Shown here piece after piece: positions 46,640-57,605 of a stretch of 64,000 nt of DNA (position 1 is its first letter; every line of letters starts with the position of its first letter). The notes beneath the pieces were generated by a model that was not told the DNA's origin, made no database searches, and was given only the letters and a program-made list of their open reading frames with translations. A program made the translations under genes and the position numbers. The DNA comes from Physcomitrium patens (Eukaryota; Streptophyta; Bryopsida; Funariales; Funariaceae), in the NCBI RefSeq assembly GCF_000002425.4, contig NC_037260.1:15669372-15733371 (forward strand). The letters are read 5' to 3'.

Positions 46640-47130
46640 TTGACAAGCATCATATTTTCTTTTGTGGTTAAAGAGAAATGGATGGCGAAAAAGGAAAAGA
46701 TGGTAAATATGGAGTTTGAGAAAGCAAGGATGGAGATCGATTGGAAGGAACAACAAAAGCAGCTGCAGATAGAGGTTGCAATATTGCAGACTAAACTAGC
46801 CGCATTAGCGAAGGAGGCTAATAATTTAGTACAGATCAATATACTAGTTTCAGCAATAAGACCTTTGAAAATACCTTTGAAATCGATACAAGAATGGTAG
46901 AAGATGTTCGAGGAGCACGACAACCAAATTGTCATCTTGAGTCTCAAGTATGGAAATTAGGTTTGTTGAATGAAGATTTGATAGTGTGTTTGAATGGAGA
47001 ATCATCAAACACTGAGGTAGACAAAGAAGATGTAGCAGAAAAAGAGGTCACCAATTCAAAGGATAGTAAGCCAACGCTGCTACGTCTTTATAAATTGAGG
47101 CTAAATAATGTTTGCCAGGATGCTACATAG
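46640..47130 (+). pseudogene. E1 post-integrase coiled-coil ORF
   Basis: 46640-46900 encodes 86 residues dominated by a helix rich in K, E, M, Q and L (KEKWMAKKEKMVNMEFEKAR; LQIEVAILQTKLAALAKEAN) with heptad-like spacing, probably a coiled coil. A second frame (46894-47130) overlaps its end. The ORF lies between integrase and the polypurine tract, a place where Tat-lineage elements can carry extra ORFs. Function unknown; TAG at 46898 and a frame change suggest decay. Confidence 0.5.
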
Positions 47131-47132
47131 GT

Positions 47133-47142
47133 AAGAATGGGG
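47133..47142 (+). other. Polypurine tract of E1
   Basis: AAGAATGGGG just before the 3' LTR start at 47146. Confidence 0.65.
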
Positions 47143-47145
47143 CTA

Positions 47146-47913
47146 TGTAGAATATGTAAATAAATTTTGTGGTAAGTTACTGGTTGGTTATTGACAACCT
47201 TGAGGATTAGACTTATCATTAGGCAGTTTAGTTGGTAACCATAGGTTGTTAATGGAATAAATGGTTAAGAACTCAAAGATTCATAACCTTTGGAATCTGC
47301 TGGCCGATGGTCCATCTTTTGATAGGATAAAGAGGTTGAGAAAAGGAAGATCAGAGCTAGATTGTGAGAGTCATAAGCCGGTATAAGCTTAGTGCTACTT
47401 CTTTGTTTTCTTTGCTTTTATTATTTATTTATGAAGAATTGTGATTGAGAGAAGTATTGTTGAAACTGTGATTAGAATATTATAGAATGACTTTGGAATT
47501 ACCATTTTGAAAAAAATCTATGACCTTTAGAATTGAGATTATCAAATTGTATTGCGATAAGTGAAGATATTGAATTATGTGTGATGAATTGAAATACTGA
47601 ATATAATAAGTAAGTTGAAGATCAGTAATTAAATATATATAAACCACAAAGAGAGTAAGTGGAAGATGAATCGATAAGAATATAGAAATATTATTGAATT
47701 TATATTCATAGAATGGATTATATATTGAATTAAGACAGAAGTAGTAAGCCTTGGTGTTTTGTATTTTGATAATTGATTTCAGATAGCTAAAGTACAGTTA
47801 ATTGTGACACTAAAAGATCCAATTCATATAACCAGTCTTTTTTCGTATTCGAACTCACCTCTATGAATTCAATTGCTTTGGTATATTGAAGCTTGAACAC
47901 AACGAGAACAATA
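47146..47913 (+). repeat. 3' LTR of E1 (768 bp)
   Basis: Matches the 5' LTR end to end; ends GAGAACAATA (CA decayed to TA). Right target copy AGTGC at 47914-47918. Confidence 0.92.
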
Positions 47914-48266
47914 AGTGCTTGTGAATTAGGGTTTAGAGTATCTACTAGGATTTCTTAGATGCCAAAAGATCAAAAGTGAATTTGTAATTGGTTATTTTGT
48001 GGTAAAATTGAAGGATGAATTCTACCTATCCTATAAATTTGACACAAACTAAATAGTTAGATCAAGAGTTATGAATTTCTAAAATTTGGAAAGAAAAAAT
48101 CCTTTGTAGAAAAAATATGTTTTGAAGGGATTTTTCTATATTTTGAATTTTATGCAAAATAAAGGAATTTTGGAAGCTAAGACAAGATACATATAAAATT
48201 TTAAGCTAAAATCTCTACAATTAGATACCCAGTGTATTCCTCGATAGCAAATCACATGATACGATA
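47914..48266 (+). repeat. C-type LTR, right part
   Basis: Resumes the C LTR interrupted by E1: GATCAAGAGTTATGA is shared with the reversed copy near 39965, and ACAATTAGATACCCAGTG with 43078-43096. Ends ATACGATA (ATACGACA decayed). Confidence 0.75.
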
Positions 48267-48289
48267 ACATTTTCTTGCAATTGGAATTT

Positions 48290-49420
48290 TGAGGCATGTT
48301 CTATCTAATTCCCTTAATGTATATGTAGCATTATTTAAAATATATAAAATTATATAAGATCGAAATCAATGCTTAGAGAATTTTCTAAGATTGCTATGTT
48401 GATTATCCCAACTGTTGTCATATACCAAAATCCAATCACCTTCTTGAATATCTTTTAGCATAAGCTTGTGTTGCTTATCAAATCTATCTTTATTCTTTAA
48501 GCATGACTCCTTCAGTCTTATAATTACTTTTTTTACATCTTCAAATCTTCTTTCTAGCTAATAAATTTGAAGTACAAGAAGTTCTTTTCTAGACATATTA
48601 TTTTACCATAGTAAGATATCTTAAGTAGGAATTTGCTCTTCAATTGGTATAATGGGCTTCTATCTTTATATTAACTCCGCTGGCGTATATCTTGTCACTA
48701 AATTGTGAGTAGTATGATTAGCCCAAAGAGCAAATGGCAATCTTGGCCATTCTCTTGTTCTTCTTTTGTAAGCTTTGATAATAGCTTTTACAATAAGAGG
48801 GTGACTTCGTTCACTCTTAGCATTGTCTTTTGGTTTATAAGTTGTAGTAAGTGCTAGCTTGACTCCACATCTCTTAAAGAACTGTTTAGCTTCATGTACA
48901 TCTAATTCTCTATGATCAATAGTAATTTTTCCTCTACATCCATATCTACAAACCACATCTTCTAGTAAAAATCTACAAGCTCCTTCAGTAGATTTTGTTT
49001 GTAGAGTTCTTTCTTCTACTTAGTTAGATAAATCTTCTCGTGCCAAAGCCAAATACTGCATTTGCTATATTTCTATAGGCATAATAACTAGGTCCACAAC
49101 TCACTTATAATGTATTACAAGTGGATATGTGGAATGCAACCCATCTCTATGTTGAATCTGTATATATATTTGATAGATTTGGCATGATTCCACAAACTTC
49201 ACTACATCTCTATATATATTATGCCACCAATACCTTTCTTTGAGTTTGTTAAAGGTGGCATAAATACCTCTATGTCTAACCTATAAACTTTTATGGAATT
49301 TATAGATTAATTATTCTTGTATTTCTTTCTTGTAAACTATTCTTTATGGCATATCACTATCTCGTTTACATTATTTTTATAAATAACCATTTTGTAAAAA
49401 GTAGTTATAAGTCTTTCGTC
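48290..49420 (-). pseudogene. B3 integrase
   Basis: Zinc domain near 49170-49330: RHRGIYATFNKLKERYWWHN and SCQIY, with the last Cys replaced by Tyr. Core 48666-48956: ITIDHRELDVHEAKQFFKRCGV with the second Asp, LTTTYKPKDNAKSERSHPLI with the Glu, and PRLPFALWANHTTHN. The SER(S/G)H-PIV motif with TTYKP is more like fungal Ty3 integrases than plant chromoviruses. Stops and frameshifts throughout. Confidence 0.8.
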
Positions 49421-49610
49421 TAATTTCTTTGAAATAAATATCACTCTATCTTAATAGTCTTGATAATGTGCTTAAATAGTATCCAATATCAATTCATTCT
49501 TCTTCACATAGTTCTTCCATAAATGGGCTTGGATATTCATCCTTTCCTTATTGTGCCTTAGAATAGAAGGTAGTATCTATATCTTTAGTATCTTCAATCA
49601 AATCTTCTTC

Positions 49611-50099
49611 TTATTTATATCTAGCTCGGAATAGCATATCTACTACAAGATAATCCTTACCTTCTATATGTTTAAATTTGAAATTCAAAGATTTAATATA
49701 TGCAATCCATCTTAGCATAGCAATATCACGGATGTCACAATTAGTAATCATTCTTAATAGTGGCAAATAATATGTTTCTACTATCACTAATACTCCAATT
49801 AAGTAATCTCTTTCATTTTTTATAGTTGTAACTATCCTCCATAGCTCTCGTTTTACTTGTAGATAGTTTCTTTGTTGTTCACTTAATACTTTAGCTCCAA
49901 ATCTTATAAAAAATTTATTACCTTCTTCAATTTTTTGTCCTAAAGTCCAACCAATAGCTATTGGACTAGTATCAACTATGAGTATTACTGATTTGTCATT
50001 TTCATAACTTATCCTTCCCAATACATGTGGAAAAGATAATAACTGCTTCAATCTTTGAATTGTTTCTGTATGCTTCTCCTTCCATTTAAACCTCATCAC
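49611..50099 (-). pseudogene. B3 RNase H
   Basis: 162 open codons: MRFKWKEKHTETIQRLKQLL (connection), VILIVDTSPIAIGWTLGQKI with the catalytic Asp, RFGAKVLSEQQRNYLQVKRELW with the Glu, VIVETYYLPLLRMI (second Asp replaced by Tyr) and IAYIKSLNFKFKHIEGKDYLVVDMLFRAR. The FG--LSE-Q--Y-Q-KREL block resembles the form seen in fungal-type Ty3 elements. Confidence 0.82.
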
Positions 50100-50102
50100 T
50101 TT

Positions 50103-50900
50103 TCATAGCAAACTATAAAGAATATTTGTTACATATTCATAATAAAGAATCCATACATAATAAAATATGCAAGCTTCTAAAATCCTCCATACCTCTATTT
50201 TTGAGCTACAAATGTCTTTCATTCGTTGTATAGCATCTACCTTATTAAGATCAGATTTGCGACCAAACCATCTACACAAATGTCCTACAATAACAACTTT
50301 TTGAATCCCAAAGATAGATTTATCTTCTAATAGTGTCAAGTGAACCTCCTCAAGCCGAGATAAAATCTTATCACAATCTGAAATATGATTAAATAAAAAT
50401 TTACGGCACCTTCTCTCATCCATTGTTTCATTCTTTTCTTCTTCCACATACCTTTTTATTGGAATATCATCCAAGAAGGGCATAGTATTTTTTAGAATAA
50501 AATCACAAAGAACCTTATTCATTTCATTCATCATGTAAGTAACTAAGTTTCTTGCTTTTTGTAGCAATATAGACATCTTAACCAATCTTAAAGGTGTCCT
50601 CATAGTAGTGATGTCTCTGCTTCTTTCAGCTAATTAAAATTGATCATATCTAAAATAAAGATCTCTAATAGAATAAATAGCCCTATCGACAAATGTCTCA
50701 ATAAATTCTCCAGCAATTGGCCTAAATCCTGTATTTCTATTAGTCACTTGATTCATTCGTTGCATCTCTTGAATAAACCGTATTATTCTATTTTTCTTTG
50801 GTACTATAAACCAACGTTATGAATATGGTACAAATGATGGTTTTAGGATCTTCATTTGTAACTTTTCTTTCAAAAGCTCCATAAGTTTAGATAGTTATGT
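50103..50900 (-). pseudogene. B3 reverse transcriptase
   Basis: 50103-50603 matches the RT at 57715-58272: TPLRLVKM, TYMMNEMNKVLCDF, and MPFLDDIPIKRY with the catalytic FLDD followed by an unusual charged insert (EEEKNETMDERRC), then EEVHLTLLEDKSIFGIQKV. Upstream (50640-50900) the fingers are readable in broken frames. This copy extends past the break point in the 57606 copy. Confidence 0.82.
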
Positions 50901-50949
50901 TTTAGGCATCAAAATTGGCCTTAGATCCTAAGAAGCATACAAAACTATA

Positions 50950-52496
50950 AATATAATCATTGGTGCCACAATACTTGGATCAATACATCTAATTTCTGAA
51001 GATTTAAAAGCAAAAACCTTACGATGCTTACTCAACATATTTTTAAATTCCAATTCTTCAACATAAAATAGAAAATTTATAAATCCTACTTTCAATTCAT
51101 TAATTGTGATTTTAATAAAACTATGGCTAATTTGATTAGGATTCTATAAGTTTTTTTTTTTTAAGCTTGTTTAACTTAATGATTAAAATTACTATGCAAT
51201 AGAATAGCTACACGCTTTATTTTCTTTTCCATAGTTTTGTACTTAGTTTCAACTTTGACTTCATAATCTTGAAATGCTTGTATAGCTTAGTAGAGCTCTC
51301 TTGAATGTACATACACCACTTGATCTTTATTTCCTTGTTCAACCTCTATGAGTTACTTATGATCTTGATTGCATTCATGGTTTGCATGTACAATTAGAAA
51401 TTATACAATATTTTTTTCATTTTGAGTTCTAATATGGATATATGCTGATCCATCATCTACAACCTTGGTCTCTATTCTCACAGTTGTAATATATGGTTGA
51501 CTAAGAATCTCTAGGTATGAAGTAGTATCTTGAATAAAGAAATTTTGTTCAGTGGTCACATCTCTAATTTTTACCTTCACATAAGGACAAGGACCATAAA
51601 GATCTCTTCATGTATTATTTGTTGCCATAATCATCTAACCATGGTTAATATCAATGGGCCACCTCCCATATTTGTAGATTTCTTTTGACATAATTTTAAT
51701 CTCAAATCCATGGCCAATGAGAGCAATTATTGGATCTACTAAGTCTCCCATTTTTACTAAAGTTTTTGTAGTGGCTCTGGCCCAATGTCTTTTATATAGT
51801 GTCTAAAGTCCTTGTCATCATCCTTATATTCATCCAAATCAAATTATATCTTTTGATTGTTACAGTATTTTGCCAATTTTTACTCTTCTTTTTTAGTCAA
51901 GATTGCATCCAAAGCATTAGATAAAGCAGATTCTCTTGTCAATTGTCTTTTTCGCTTAATGGTGTCAATGATGATATCATGAAACTTTTTTTTTTGTAAT
52001 ATCCAGATTTTCTCATAAAGTAAATTCAATTTTGGTATTTAACACCGTTTCTTCTAACACTCCTTTCAGATATATAGCTGCCTCAATATCTGATTGTAGC
52101 TTATAAGTAATAAACTTATTCTCCGCTTTGCCTTTCTCAGCTTTCATCCTTTCTTTCTATTTTTTGTTTGATAGTAGTATATTTTCAAGGTGAGATATTG
52201 ATAGTCCAGCCTTAGATGATATATTAGCCTATGCTATAGGTACTTCTTTATTTGGTGCTGCTTCTGCATGCCTTTGAAATCTCATCTTCTTGATTGATTC
52301 TTCAAAATCTTCTTTTGTCTCATTTCTATCCCTTTTTTACCTCCATCAAAGCTTTATGGTGGGAATTTTTTAAATAAGCATGTATACACATAGTATCTAT
52401 AGGTTCATTCCATCCTGTGGCATTTCTAATTATCATAGTTGTATTAAGTAATTTCTACCTTTTTATTTTTTTTTTATTCATGCTAGTAATAGCATG
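50950..52496 (-). pseudogene. B3 linker, protease and C-terminal gag
   Basis: 51390-51830 matches the B protease (equivalents of QPYI, VLDDGSA and MSKE-Y), and 51850-52440 the KGVLEER linker and the gag region around TTIRGATGW. Poly-A and T tracts and many stops; no long frame remains. The gag N-terminus is missing because of the E2 insertion at 52502. Confidence 0.65.
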
Positions 52497-52501
52497 ATTC
52501 C

Positions 52502-53279
52502 TATAGAATAGATATTAGTTTGTTTTTATAAGATATTGATAAAATAAATTAATAGTCTATAGAATAGTCAATTTAGGAGGACAGATGATTGATTCAATTA
52601 TTAAAAGTGGTTATTATAGGATTACGATTAGAATCTAGAAATCACTAGCAATTATATAGGAGTTGTAGAAGTTTATCGGGGTGCCAAACTATGATAGTTA
52701 TGAGCCGAGGTTAAGCTTGGTGCTTCCTCTTTGTTTTTTTATTTTTATTATTTTCTTTGTTATTGAAGAGTAATGGATAATTTCAAAATACTGAGAAGTG
52801 AGTCTGTGGAATAAATCAAAGATTGATTTATGAGTTATTGATTATGTAATTGGAGTACTGAGTGATTGAATTATATGAGAAGTTATTGGAAGATTGATTA
52901 TGCATGGAAGATTATGATTGTTGTTTATTGAAAGTTGTGTGTGTGTGTTTTGATAGAGAAAGTCTGTGATTACAGGAATTCTGTGAATTCAGATTGGTTG
53001 GAGTGAAGTCTGTTATTCCTAGTGTTAGATGGAATTTATTGAATTTTGAGCATTCTTTTGAGAGTGCAAGGTTGCACATTATGGTTATCAGTTGATGAAG
53101 GAGTATTATTACTGGGAGGAAGTATTATAGTATTTCTTAGTGTTTTAGTGGTTTAAAATATAATTAATTGTGTAACCCTAACAAGTGAAACTCATAGGCT
53201 TAGTCTTTCCCTGTGTTTGAATTTTCTTATACAAGTTTATTCTGAAAGGAATTGTAGAATAAGTAAAACGACAATCACA
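52502..53279 (+). repeat. 5' LTR of E2 (778 bp)
   Basis: Starts TATAGAATAG (decayed TG), ends AATCACA. Shares GAGCCGAGGTTAAGCTTGGT-type and CTTTGTTTTTTTATTTTTAT blocks with the E1 LTR at matching positions. Left flank ATTCC lies in B3 gag. Confidence 0.75.
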
Positions 53280-53282
53280 TTT

Positions 53283-53297
53283 TGGCTCCACTACTAG
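53283..53297 (+). other. Primer-binding site of E2 (possibly Asp tRNA)
   Basis: TGGCTCCACTACTAG; like the E1 site it fits a decayed TGGCGCC... Asp-tRNA primer site and is followed by the same GCGATTGA-type sequence. Confidence 0.4.
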
Positions 53298-53507
53298 CGA
53301 TTGACAATAGCATTGAGTTTTAAAAATTAATTGTCAGATGAGTAGATGGAAAATAGAAACTAAATTTAGTAGTATATAATGGAAGATTATGGTTATTAAG
53401 AATGAAAACATTGTAGTAAAGAAAACACACTAATCAAAAGAAAGACAAGAGAGAGCACAAGTAAGAAAATTGTTGCAAAATGAGCAAGAACTCAAGTTAA
53501 AAAAGAA

Positions 53508-53850
53508 GCATCGACAAAGTTGGATTAAGCCATGGTTGCATGCCTGTCGGCATATCCGAGTTTACCTAGAAGCTAATCAACATCAAATATTTCAGCAATA
53601 TTTACCGTTAAAAAAATTGCCAAGAGCACTCGTAGGAAATTTTTTCAACAACCGAGCGTATCTCTTGAGCTCGTTAACTATAAGTAGAGGAAACACAGAA
53701 GAATTGGATACTTCATCCGGTACCTTTTTAATAGCAAAAACTACCAATTTTATAAAAATTGGTTCCGTAGAATGGCATAAATTGCTTGCCAACAAGGGCC
53801 AATTCAGCGTATTTCAAAATTCGTCATTTTCACCTCTAATTCAATCAATA
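53508..53850 (+). other. E2-specific inserted block with coherent reading frame
   Basis: About 340 bp absent from E1 at the matching place (E1 has none between about 38380 and 38395). One frame stays open across it and reads like a real protein: WIKPWLHACRHIRVYLEANQ, then LTISRGNTEELDT, GTFLIAKTTNFIKIGSVEW and KLLANKGQFSVFQNSS. It does not resemble gag. The AT-rich but well-formed coding style suggests organelle DNA, perhaps plastid RNA-polymerase beta'' (rpoC2), from impression only. It could also be a piece of another gene or a gag extension lost in E1. Confidence 0.4.
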
Positions 53851-53950
53851 AACTTATTTAGGGATAATAATAATAAATTGAGGAGGTTGAAAAGTTTGAA
53901 AAAGACAATAGGAGAAGGCACTGAGATTAAGCGGCACATTATCCTCTTCA

Positions 53951-54695
53951 ATGGCAATCGGTGGTCTAGCGATTCTAATAGTAGTACAAATGGGTGACGT
54001 GAGCGATTGTACAATGAGCATGGCTCTATTACCTACTTTTAGGGACTTTTTGGATACAGATCCTAATCAACATTTGTCTCAATTTTTGATAGCATGTATA
54101 GCCAATAATGGAAGAACCGAAGATATTTGGTTACGATGGTTGCCAACAATCTTAAAAGATATGACATTTGAATGGTACAACCGTCAATGAGTGGGTCAAA
54201 TTCTAAATTGGGAAGCATTGAAGAATACATTTTTAATCCATTTTTGCCCAATTGGTTTTGAGGATCGACTTCGAGAAAGATTAATGAGTATTAAAATAGA
54301 TCCAGGAGAGGTAGTGTAATCATACTATGGTCGTGTGACATATATACTCCGCAAGTGACCAAATCACCAAATACCAAAGGCTTTTATATTGTCCATATTA
54401 ATCAATGGATTACACCTACCCGAAGTAAAAATGTTTGTAAAAGAGGCTCAACTAAATACGGTAACTACATCTCTTAATAGAACCAAGGTTTGGAAAGAAT
54501 GCCATTATGATCAGTTTTTAACTGTAGGAGCTACGATGATTCTAGTTCAAGGAAGTTATCAAAATCCAACTTAGAACAGATCAATAAGTAGTTATCTATG
54601 AATGTTATGAAAAAGCACCAATTCTAGTGCCAATATTGAAGGGCCACTTAATGTCACCCCATTGTAAGCTATGCCACCAAACGTGACAACAGTGT
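53951..54695 (+). pseudogene. E2 gag
   Basis: ALLPTFRDFLDTDPNQHLSQ, NNGRTEDIWLRWLPTILKDM, then after a TGA NTFLIHFCPIGFEDRLRERL, SYYGRV and KVWKECHYDQFLTVGATMI: the capsid of E1 block for block. It continues as a degraded proline-rich region (54575-54695) until the family B LTR cuts it. Confidence 0.82.
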
Positions 54696-55954
54696 TGTCG
54701 TATTGTAACACGAGTATACCATGAAAATATAAAGAAAGGGGACATTTATTAATATTCAGTTACCTCGAATATTGGGAGCAACGAGCAATTCCAGTGCAAA
54801 TACTGAGTGGCCAGGTTCAGTCACCCCGTTACAGTCAGCCGGGGCATACTGAAATGCTCCGGTCGATTCCAATAACGAGAGTCAGCAGAAAAAGGAAGGA
54901 CCAATTCAACAACGGGTGAGCCTGGTTTGAAGAGTCAATTGGATCCAATTTCAAGACATCCAATCCGGATCCAATTTCAAGACATACAATCCAGGTCCTC
55001 TTACCCAATATGAGACTTGAATTGGTCAGGCAACCCAATGCAGTCTAATTACGGGGAAATCCAGGTCTTATTACGGGCCTCAGCCAATCTGACGCGAAGG
55101 ACCAATTTGATCCAATTACGGGAACATCCAAGTCTTACTACTGGATTCTTATCCAATATGAGACCTGAATTGGTCGAGCGACTCAATGTGGTTCCGATTA
55201 CAGGGCTCCAATTCTGTTTCAGGCTGTTCCGTCTTTTGTGCCATTCCGAGAACGTCCTTTTGATAAAAGGATCTCTTAAAGGTAAAAATGGAGGAGAAAG
55301 CTCTGATGGCGAGAGCTAATTTTGGATCCAAGACAGAAATTGAAGAAATTCAGAATTAAGGTTAAGAAATGAGAAGAGAGAGAAGGAGTTTTGGGGGTTT
55401 TTTAGAAGGATCAAAGAGTTAGCTTCATGCTTCGGGCGGGAAAAAAAAACAAAGAATTGGATTTTTTTTCTTCATAGGATTTTGGGAAGACTAAGGCAAT
55501 CGTTGTTGAAGTCGGTGTTGTAATGGTGAATCGGGATTTTTAATGAAGTGGGTTTGATTACTCTTGACTGTTTTGTAAAATCCAAGTTATGTCTGTGATT
55601 GAAGAATTAATAGGGTGTCTATAGGATTAAGTATGCGAAGTAAATGTAATTTATTGGGTTAATCTAACGAGACAATCAATAGATACAAGATCCTGAGTAT
55701 AAAGCGGTATCGAAGATTAGCAGTTTGGGTTGTTCGGGGTTCTTTGTAACGTCTAGAGACCTACCGGCAAGGACAAAAAGGACTTCGACAAGCAGTCAAA
55801 GGGCATCCGTATAGATTTACACTGTATTCTTGCAGTTGTTTATATTCCAACAGTCAAAAACCGATAGACTGTTTGAATATTAGCAAATCTCCATACTACC
55901 TTCTACAGCCAGACACCCAACGCGTTTTGGATCAGGAAAGCACGTAATACGACA
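54696..55954 (+). repeat. 5' LTR of plus-strand B (1259 bp)
   Basis: Ends form a short imperfect inverted repeat, TGTCGTATT...AATACGACA. It contains two direct 26-27 bp repeats at about 54942-54992 and two copies of a CCAATATGAGAC(C/T)TGAATTGG module (about 55003 and 55156). 54778-55290 matches family E gag-protease linker DNA. Confidence 0.85.
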
Positions 55955-55958
55955 AAAG

Positions 55959-55976
55959 TGGTGAACCCGACGTGAA
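55959..55976 (+). other. Primer-binding site (Trp tRNA)
   Basis: TGGTGAACCCGACGTGAA is a perfect 18-base complement to the 3' end of plant Trp tRNA, four bases after the LTR. Confidence 0.85.
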
Positions 55977-56025
55977 AGCTTGAGGTAGAAGGTATTGGAT
56001 TTCGGTTGATTTTATCTTTATTTTT

Positions 56026-57605
56026 ATGAAAAACGAAAATAAAAATTTTGAAGGATTTTTGGAAGGAGTTTCTGGTGGGGATTCTTCTAAAGGACAAGGT
56101 ATGCACATGGATTCGTCTATTTCTAGTATGTTTCAAGCCTTCTCATTATCAATGCAGCAACAGCAAAGTAATGATCGAAATGAAGCTTTGGCAACCAAAC
56201 CATTGCAAGCAGTGGTCAATAAAATTGATCAATTTGATGGGAAGAATATTTCAAGGTATTTAAGATGTTATGTTCGTGAAATGGAATTAAATCGAGTTTC
56301 TGAGAAGAAAATGGTTGAATTATTTGGACTTGCCATGATACCGGAGATAAGAGACCACATTACATCAATTACAGATCGTTATGGGAATTCATGGGAGGTT
56401 TTTTTACATGCATTGAAAGACGAATATTTCTTGGAAGATGCTGATCGCATTACTAAGAAGGTGTTTCTAGAATGGATTGAACGGCCTAATAAGAATTTGC
56501 AAGCAACAGAGCTACTAAGGGAATTTGAGAGGCAGTACTCTCAATTGTCAAAGGTAGAAAAATTGACATTGGAGCCGAAAAAAGTTGATCTATTTCTTCA
56601 AGTTGCTGATGGAGAATTGTAAGGGAAATTAGAACTCCTTCTTGAAGACAAAGAAGAAGATGAAGGATTGACAACAAAGTGGAAGAACGTTGAAGATGCG
56701 GTGGGGTTGCTTACAAAAAGAGAAAGGAGGAAGGATAGGAGCAATATTCCAAAAACAATACAAGCACCCAAAGCTCCAGTACGTACAACACCACCAACAA
56801 TGCCTACAGTTCAACCTTCGACATCCTTATCAAAGAAAGCAGATATGGGTATGGAAGAAATTATATGAGGAATGCGAGATCTTCAAATCAAATTGGCAAG
56901 ACTTGAAGAGAATACTTCTACAAATAATTCGAAGAATGTTTCAAAACAAGGATATGTACAAAGATGCATTTGGTGAAATGATGCTTCACACACTAGAAAA
57001 GATTGCAATGAATTTAATAATATGATACGGCAAGGAATTATTTGCTGGAAAGATGGGAAGATAGCATTGAAAGATAGGGAGGATCTTCTTTAAACCAATT
57101 TTGGCGATGGAGGAATGAGAGCATTGGTTCAAGATTACTTAAAAGAGCATGAAACAGCAGCACGAGAAAGTGTAAGTTATGGTGCTAGAGTAGATGATGA
57201 CCTTGGTGGAAGTACAGAAACTAGTGTGTTTTGGACTTCTGCCATTTCTACAATGCAAGAAGAGAAATTACCTCGAGAAGTGTTATTGAGGACTGCAACT
57301 ACAATACGAGGTGCAACAGGTTGGGAGGATCCTATTGAGTCTCTTTTAATTCATGCATATATTGCTAAGAGCCAACATAAAGCTTTGATGGAAGAAAAGA
57401 GACGTGGAAATTTTGATGATACAAGAGAAGGAAATTCTTCTAAGAGGCAAACTCGAGGAGACAAGGCTCAGGAGGCAGCTTCATAAGAATTGCCTGTAAA
57501 GGATACCTCAGCATCATTGGAAGAAAAAACAATGGAGACAAAAGATAAGGGCAAATCAATTGCTTATAGGCTACTTTCTGACATTGAAGCGGTAACAAAT
57601 TTGAA
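56026..57605 (+). pseudogene. Family B gag, plus copy
   Basis: ATG at 56026; 198 open codons: a Gly/Ser-rich start, Q-rich LSMQQQQSNDRNEAL, INKIDQFDGKN-SRYL-type capsid start, KKMVELFGLAMIPEIRDHI, KKVFLEWIERPNKN and FERQYSQLSKVEKLTLEPKK. TAA at 56620, TGA near 56866, TGA in the zinc knuckle (C-I-W-stop...H...C, 56964-57010), TAA near 57092, then 123 open codons (57115-57486) ending in TAA. All of these stops also occur in the minus copy. Confidence 0.88.

Larger units (their letters stand above)
37351..47913 (+). mobile_element. Tat-like Ty3 element E1 (10.6 kb including two nested LTRs)
   Basis: LTRs at 37351-38120 and 47146-47913 (770 and 768 bp), near-identical target duplication GGTGC (37346-37350) and AGTGC (47914-47918), and the flanks are two halves of one C-type LTR. 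Order: primer site, gag with three zinc knuckles, protease, RT, RNase H, integrase, coiled-coil ORF, polypurine tract. No chromodomain was seen. The DGGS protease motif and post-integrase ORF suggest a Tat-like lineage. Solo LTRs of C type interrupt gag (39730-40990) and protease (42075-43128). Many TGG-to-stop and CAA-to-TAA changes make it dead. Confidence 0.9.
48267..52496 (-). mobile_element. Family B element B3, internal part
   Basis: Minus-strand integrase, RNase H, RT, protease and C-terminal gag of family B, without LTRs. Its right side is cut by the E2 LTR (52502), its left side by the C-type LTR ending at 48266. Strongly decayed, but it is the only copy here with the whole B pol order, so it shows the lineage best. 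Confidence 0.82.
52502..54695 (+). mobile_element. Tat-like element E2, 5' part
   Basis: A 5' LTR (52502-53279), primer site and gag up to the proline-rich region, then cut by the plus-strand family B LTR at 54696. Related to E1 in every part, with an extra ~340-bp block in the leader/gag start. Confidence 0.82.
54696..57605 (+). mobile_element. Family B element, plus copy (LTR, gag; truncated)
   Basis: 5' LTR, Trp-tRNA primer site and gag inserted in E2 gag. It ends at 57605 inside the gag-protease linker, where it joins the 3'-truncated end of a minus-strand B copy. It is an inverted repeat of 59776-62761. It shares most of its nonsense changes with that arm. Confidence 0.88.
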
